Of a stretch of DNA of 19,133 nt, positions 14,582-19,133 are shown in pieces; within the stretch, counting starts at the first letter, position 1, and each line of letters starts with the position of its first letter. This DNA is from Dehalococcoidia bacterium. Its GTDB lineage: Bacteria; Chloroflexota; Dehalococcoidia; GIF9; AB-539-J10. The notes under the pieces are model-generated. The model was not told the DNA's origin. It did no database searches and saw nothing but the letters and a program-made list of their open reading frames with translations. The stretch spans positions 1 through 19,133 of the forward strand of contig JALNYR010000036.1 of assembly GCA_023229725.1 (NCBI GenBank), written 5' to 3'. Made by a program: the position numbers and the translations under genes.

Positions 14582-15613
14582 TTGAGAACGGAACCACGTC
14601 TGCGCGGCCTGGCGATTCTCCTGCTGGCTCTGGGCCTCGTGCCGGCTGCCTGCTCTGTGCCGCCACCGGCGGATACCGCCGCGGGCGCCGTGGAGATCAC
14701 CCTTGTCGGGCAGAGCGTTGGAAGTGGCAGCCAATTGAAGGCGGACGCCATTGCCGAGGCGGTACGCCTGGACCACCCGGACTGGACGGTCACCTCGATG
14801 GCGGCGGGCGGAGCGGCGAGGCTTGTTGAGAAGCGCCTCGCCGGCGAGGCGGACTTCTTCCTGACCGATGGGGTGCGCCCGCTGGAACTGGAAGTGAGAG
14901 GACCACTGTTCCCCGACATCGACTTCGAGAGCGCGTCTGCGTACAGGATTGTCATGCCGTCGAGCATCACGCAGACGCACTTCATCGTGAACGAGAACAC
15001 CGGCCTGACGTCGCTCGCCGCGATAGTGGAGCAGAGGTACCCTGTCACCGTCGGCTGCCTGGGGTTCTCCGAGCAGGTGTTATCGAAGGTGCTTGAGTAC
15101 TACGGCGCCAGCCGGGCTCAAGCAGAAGCGTGGGGCACGAAAGTCGAGTCTGTATCGGTGGCCTCCGCCGAAGGAGTGGAGGCCCTGCAGGCCGGCAGGA
15201 TCGACCTGGGGATTACGCTCGCCAGCATTCCCCATTCGTCCTTCCTTGGAATCTCGGACGGCTTGCGGCTTCTGCCTCTCGGTGAGCCGGGGCTCGTCGA
15301 CCTGATGGAGGAGTGGGGGTACACGCCGACGACCATCCCGGCGAAGACGTATCCTTTCGTTGACGCCGAGGTACCGACCGTCGGCGCGCTGCAGTCGCTG
15401 TCGACGAAGCCCGGAACGCCGGACGACGTCGTCTATGACGTGCTCGCAGCGGTGTTCAATCACATCGATCTCCTTGTGGCAGTCCACGCCGAGACCGACG
15501 ACCTGCTGACAGCCGGGTCCGTGGCCGCCGCCATCTCCCTGGCGGAGCGGAACGGCGAACCGTACCACCCCGGTGCGCTGCGCTTCTACAGGGAGCTGGG
15601 TTGGGTCCCATAG
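14582..15613 (+). CDS. TAXI-family TRAP transporter solute-binding lipoprotein (copy B)
   Basis: A 343-residue receptor, paralogous to the 11584-12627 product. The TTG start follows AGGAG (14571-14575) by six bases. The signal peptide ends in LVPAAC (lipidated Cys24, the same position as in copy A). The mature fold includes GSGSQLKADAIAEAVRLDHPDW, AGGAARLVEKRLAGEADFFL, a VMPSSITQTHFIVNEN strand, YPVTVGCLGFSEQ and SAEGVEALQAGRIDLGITLASIP. Ligand unknown. It lies directly upstream of the permease gene and overlaps its likely start by 13 bases, so this copy is the receptor most tightly linked to the permease. Confidence 0.88.
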   Translation: MRTEPRLRGLAILLLALGLVPAACSVPPPADTAAGAVEITLVGQSVGSGSQLKADAIAEAVRLDHPDWTVTSMAAGGAARLVEKRLAGEADFFLTDGVRPLELEVRGPLFPDIDFESASAYRIVMPSSITQTHFIVNENTGLTSLAAIVEQRYPVTVGCLGFSEQVLSKVLEYYGASRAQAEAWGTKVESVSVASAEGVEALQAGRIDLGITLASIPHSSFLGISDGLRLLPLGEPGLVDLMEEWGYTPTTIPAKTYPFVDAEVPTVGALQSLSTKPGTPDDVVYDVLAAVFNHIDLLVAVHAETDDLLTAGSVAAAISLAERNGEPYHPGALRFYRELGWVP

Positions 15614-17578
15614 CCGGCCGTGAGGTAACGGCGCGGCGCTTGTGGTCGTACGCGCGACCACTGGCAAGGTCCTTCCTGCGACCGGCCGGGAGACGGAGAC
15701 TTCCACCCGGGCGCATGCGTCAGGCCGTCTACGCGTTCTCAGTGCTGGTCGCGCTGTACCACCTCATCGGCCCGGGCATGTGGGGGGTTGTGCTCGACCC
15801 TCACCTGATTGTGCATCTGTGCGCGGTCCTGGCGCTGTCGTTCGTGGTGTTCAGCGGCCCCGGCAAAGGGACTCTCGCGTTGTCCCGGGGCGACATCGTA
15901 CTCGTCGCGGCGTGCGTTGCTGTCGGCGTCTACTTCCTTGGCAGCGTCGATGCTCTAATCCAGCGCGCCCTCGTGGTAACTCCTCTGTCCACGTCTGATA
16001 CGGTGGCGGCCGGCATTCTGCTCGTGCTTCTCCTCGAGGGCGCGCGGAGGGCTGTCGGGGTTCCCTTCGTCGCCATCATGGGCTGTTTCCTGCTGCTCAT
16101 GTACGCGGGCCCGTACCTGCCCGGCATGTGGTCTCATCCCGGCATGGACGTGGCGGAGATACTGGATGTCACCGTGTGGTCGCGCCTGCAGGGCATCTGG
16201 GGTATCCCCTTGAGGATGTCCGCAACTCGCATCACGCTCTTTCTCATCTTCGGCAAGCTGACGCAGCACTCGGGGCTTGGCGAGCTATTCACATCCGTCG
16301 TGCAGGCGCTCGCCGGAGGCGCCAGGGGCGGCCCCGCCAAGGTAGCGGTCATCGGCAGCGCCCTGGCGGGAAGCTTCACGGCGGGACCCGTCGCCAACAT
16401 GGTCATGACGGGCAGCATGACGATTCCCATGATGAAGCAAGCCGGCTACAAGCCGCACTTTGCCGCCGCCGGTCGAGGCCGCGGCCTCGACCGGCGCGGC
16501 CATCGTTCCGCCGGTCATGACCGGCATCGTCTTCATCATGGCGGAGCTGACGGGCACGCCCTACGTGCGCATTATGCTGCTCGCCATCATCCCGGCGGTT
16601 CTGTACTACGCCTGCCTCATCCTCCAGGTCCACTTTCAGGCGCTGAGGACGGGGATGCAGGGCACTGGCCAGGGCAGGGACGTGGAGAAGGTGCGGCGGA
16701 AGCTGCTTGAACGAGGGCACCTGCTTCTGCCCGTCGTCGTCCTGATAGCCCTCCTCGTTGACGGCTACTACCCGGCCACTGCCGTCCTGTGGGCAATCCC
16801 GTGCGTGCCGCTTTCGGCCGCGCTGCGGCGGAGCACGCGCATGAGTCCCGGGAGCGTCCTTCAGGCGCTTGCCGAGGCCTCGCAGGAACTTGTGCGGATT
16901 GCGCCGCTGTGTGCGCTCAGCGGCATCATCATCGTGGCTCTCTTTCAGACCGGCCTCGGCAGCACGTTCAGCCATCTGGTCTCTACCGCCGCCGGTCAGT
17001 CGTTGCTGCTTCTCGTCGTACTGGGCGCCCTCGCATCTCTCGTGCTGGGCCTCGGCGTGCCCCCGACGGCTTCCTACCTGATGACCGTGCTCATCGTTGC
17101 CCCGCTCATGGTCAAGGCAGGCCTTCCCGTGCAGGTGGCTCACTTCTTCTCGCTGTACTACGCCATCCTGGCCTTCATAACGCCGCCGGACGCGGTCGGG
17201 GCTCTGGTCGCGGCCGGCATGGCCGGCGCAGGCTTCTGGCCGACCAGCTTCGCCGCGATGCGGCTTGCGGTGGTCGGCTTCGTGGTTCCGGTGGCGTTTG
17301 TGTACCGGCCGGCGCTGCTTCTGTTCGGCACCCCGCCGGAAATCCTGTGGGCGCTCGTAGCGTGTGTGATTCTCGTGGCATGCCTTGCCGCCGCTCTCGA
17401 GGGGTGGCTCGTTGTCCGGCTGAATTCAGTGGAGAGAATCGCGCTGCTGGGCGCCGGACTCGCACTGATACCGCCCCATCCTCTGGCCAACCTCGTGGCA
17501 CTGGCCGTGGCGGGCATCGTGCTCGTCGCGAATCTGGCCCGGCGTACGGCATCGTCTCATGCCCCTCCGCGTCCCTGA
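15601..17578 (+). CDS. Fused TRAP-TAXI permease (4TM + 12TM), frameshifted
   Basis: About 658 residues if read through. The N-terminal part (LYHLIGPGMWGVVLDP...) is the small-subunit-like domain fused to the large DctM-like domain, so no separate DctQ gene is needed. Family motifs: GGARGGPAKVAVIGSALAGSF, NMVMTGSMTIPMMKQAGYKPHF, EAAASTGAAIVPPVM, LGLGVPPTASYLMTVL, YYAILAFITPPDAVGALVAAG and FVYRPALLLFG. After KPHFAAA the frame breaks; one extra G at 16471-16472 (GCCGCCGCCGGTCGAG) explains it, since removing it gives FAAAVEAAASTGAA as in the family. The start is uncertain: TTG at 15601, with AGGGAG five bases upstream, overlaps the receptor gene; ATG at 15715 is an alternative. The permease drives ion-coupled uptake of the receptor's ligand and is shared by both receptors as far as this window shows. 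Confidence 0.85.
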
Positions 17579-17580
17579 CG

Positions 17581-17586
17581 TATACT
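17581..17586 (+). promoter_or_regulatory. Possible -10 for the Ste24-like protease gene
   Basis: TATACT is a near-consensus -10 hexamer lying immediately after the permease stop and 69 bases before the ATG at 17656. The -35 region (TCATGC at 17-base spacing) is poor. It would make the protease gene a separate unit from the transporter. Confidence 0.35.
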
Positions 17587-17655
17587 GACGTGTCCGGAGT
17601 GCCATTCCCGCTGTCCCGGCATCTCTGTGCGCGCCGCGTACTGGAGTCGAACTGA

Positions 17656-18930
17656 ATGAATGCATATGGCGTCTTCATCCTGCTGGCGCTGCTCGTCGAC
17701 TTCGTCGTGCACAGCGTCGCCGACGTGCTGAACGTCAGGGCGCTTGGCGGCGCACTGCCGGAGGCGGTCGAGCCCCTGTACCGCGGCGAAGAGCACGAGC
17801 GTGCGAAGCGCTACGTGCTGACCGTCACCCTGGCCGGATGCGTGGAGAGGTCGGTGGGACTGCTGGCCCTTCTGGCCTTCTGGTTCCTGGGAGGCTTCGG
17901 CTGGCTCGACGGCGTCGTGCGCCAGTCGCTCTCAAGCGAGTTGGTTCGGGGCCTGGCGTACATCGGCGCCCTTGCTCTAGCCCACACGCTGCTGGACGTC
18001 CCGTTCGATGCCCATCGTACGTTCGTGATTGAAGCCCGGTTCGGCTTCAACCGGACGACGTTGCGCACCTTCGTGGCGGACAGGCTCAAGGGTCTGGCCA
18101 TCGCCGCGCTCATCGGCGGACCGCTGCTGGCCGGCGTGCTGCTGCTCTTCCTCAGGGCGGGAGGCGACGCCTGGCTCTGGTGCTGGCTTGGCGTCGTCGC
18201 CTTCTCGCTGCTCACCGAGTGGCTTGCGCCGGCGCTCATTCTGCCGCTGTTCAACAGGTTCCGGCCGATGCCGGAGGGCGAGCTGCGAGACAGCATCCTG
18301 TCGTACGCGCGCTCGGTCGATTTCCCCGTCCAGAACCTGTATGTCATCGACGGCTCGCGCCGCTCGTCGAAGGCCAACGCCTACTTCACGGGGCTGGGCC
18401 GGAAGAGGCGCATCGCGCTCTTCGACACCCTTATTGCCCGGTACTCCGTTGCCGAGGTGGTTGCCGTGCTGGCGCACGAAGTCGGGCACTACAAGCGCCG
18501 CCACGTCATGAAAGGCATGCTGCTCTCCGCCGCGCACGCCGGCCTGGCCCTCTACCTGCTCGACTACTTCCTCGGACGCCCCGGCCTCTACGAGGCGTTC
18601 TCCTTCGCACAGCCGTCCTTGTACGCCGGCCTCGTCAGCTTTGCTCTGCTCTACACGCCGGTCGAGTTCCTGCTCTCGGTGCTCGTCAATTGCGTCTCCC
18701 GCGGCCACGAGTTCGAGGCTGACCGCTACGCGGTTGCCACCGCTCCTGAGCCGTCCGGCCTCGCCACTGCATTGCAGACGCTGTCGGTGACCAGCCTGGC
18801 ACATCCGAATCCCCACTCGTTCTACGTTGCGTTGAACTACTCCCACCCGCCGCTCGCCCGCCGCCTCATGGCCATCGACGAGCGACTGCACGAACGCAGC
18901 GCGGTGGAGCAGCGTCGAGGGCGGCCGTGA
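17656..18930 (+). CDS. M48 family (Ste24/CAAX protease 1-like) membrane zinc metallopeptidase
   Basis: A 424-residue multi-pass membrane protease. The zinc site is complete: HEVGH at 274-278 (two His ligands, Glu275 catalytic) and HEFEADRYA at 351-359, with Glu354 as the likely third ligand. Family-typical stretches upstream are PFDAHRTFVIEARFGFNR, ALILPLFNRF and SRRSSKANAYFTGLGRKRRIALFDTLI. Hydrophobic segments flank both ends, as in eukaryotic Ste24p and its bacterial relatives. Bacteria lack CAAX prenylation, so the role is probably membrane-protein quality control (inference). The ATG has GGAG nine bases upstream. The stop codon overlaps the next gene's start (GTGA), which suggests joint translation with an NfeD-like partner. 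Confidence 0.9.
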   Translation: MNAYGVFILLALLVDFVVHSVADVLNVRALGGALPEAVEPLYRGEEHERAKRYVLTVTLAGCVERSVGLLALLAFWFLGGFGWLDGVVRQSLSSELVRGLAYIGALALAHTLLDVPFDAHRTFVIEARFGFNRTTLRTFVADRLKGLAIAALIGGPLLAGVLLLFLRAGGDAWLWCWLGVVAFSLLTEWLAPALILPLFNRFRPMPEGELRDSILSYARSVDFPVQNLYVIDGSRRSSKANAYFTGLGRKRRIALFDTLIARYSVAEVVAVLAHEVGHYKRRHVMKGMLLSAAHAGLALYLLDYFLGRPGLYEAFSFAQPSLYAGLVSFALLYTPVEFLLSVLVNCVSRGHEFEADRYAVATAPEPSGLATALQTLSVTSLAHPNPHSFYVALNYSHPPLARRLMAIDERLHERSAVEQRRGRP

Positions 18931-19133
18931 AGAGCAGGGCGTTTCTCGCCTATGCCATCGTCACCTCCCTCCTTGAGCTGGCGGCGCTTCTGGCCGTGCT
19001 TCTCTGGGTGCTCCCGGCTGCCGGCCTCGTTGTGCCGCGCGACTTTGTTATCCTGTCGACGTCGCTTCTCACCGCGGTCTCCATCGTGCTGACGTATCTC
19101 AACCTGAAAGCCATCCGGCTGCGACCGGTGCGT
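18927..19133 (+). CDS. Small membrane protein, NfeD-like N-terminus (partial, runs off the window)
   Basis: Sixty-nine residues are visible, starting at GTG 18927 with GAGGG (18917-18921) five bases upstream. They contain two hydrophobic segments (about 5-36 and 41-60) with the pattern SLLELAALLAVLLWVLPAAGL..., then TYLNLKAIRLRPV. This resembles the two-helix start of short NfeD proteins, in which a soluble OB-fold follows; that part lies beyond the window. NfeD proteins work with membrane proteases or stomatin-like proteins, which suits the preceding Ste24-like gene. The identification rests on pattern only. Confidence 0.5.
   Translation, partial: MKSRAFLAYAIVTSLLELAALLAVLLWVLPAAGLVVPRDFVILSTSLLTAVSIVLTYLNLKAIRLRPVR

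Noticed and set aside
14239..14585. Small open frames in the 240-base gap between ligase B and receptor B
   Set aside because: They begin inside ligase B or without a ribosome site, match nothing and have no counterpart in the shorter gap of the first module.

Overview
The window is a stretch of high-GC bacterial chromosome with densely packed genes on both strands. There is no rRNA, tRNA, CRISPR array, transposase or phage gene. Several features fit a Chloroflexota (Dehalococcoidia-like) genome: the DRE-TIM synthase, a fused TAXI-type TRAP transporter, a bacterial Ste24 protease, and the cluster of 'TGTAGGGGCGG...' palindromes. That placement is inference from gene content, not a marker-gene result.

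Left part (1-9.9 kb): a DRE-TIM synthase of the homocitrate/isopropylmalate/Re-citrate type (161-1414) is followed by a 360-base gap rich in hairpins. Next is a frameshifted membrane-anchored protein with a zinc ribbon, a BACON-like domain and a transglutaminase-like domain (1775-3174). Convergent to it is a phytoene-desaturase-like FAD oxidoreductase with an added membrane domain (5311-3203). A gene-free stretch at 5312-5875 carries a promoter and a cluster of short palindromes. Then come a stand-alone PPC/DUF296 protein, an MFS transporter, a DapA/NanA-family aldolase (minus strand), and a coupled pair: a ferredoxin-like protein and a low-molecular-weight phosphatase.

Central part (9.9-17.6 kb), the most interesting region: two tandem copies of a two-gene module, each an ANL-superfamily (PaaK-like) adenylating enzyme followed by a TAXI solute-binding lipoprotein. 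They are followed by one fused TRAP-TAXI permease. The two enzymes are colinear over 532 residues once a one-base frameshift in the first is repaired and a CTG start is accepted for the second. I infer a substrate-capture, import and activation system with two receptor/ligase pairs sharing one permease, probably for carboxylic acids that are adenylated (and perhaps thioesterified) on entry.

Right part (17.6-19.1 kb): a Ste24-type M48 membrane protease, overlapped by GTGA with the start of a small membrane protein resembling NfeD, which runs off the window.

Three genes (1775-3174, 9918-11515, 15601-17578) each carry a single-base frameshift. This could reflect sequencing or assembly error, or real decay. 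Many transcription units are preceded at short distance by an extended -10-like element (TGn followed by a TAnnnT-like hexamer).
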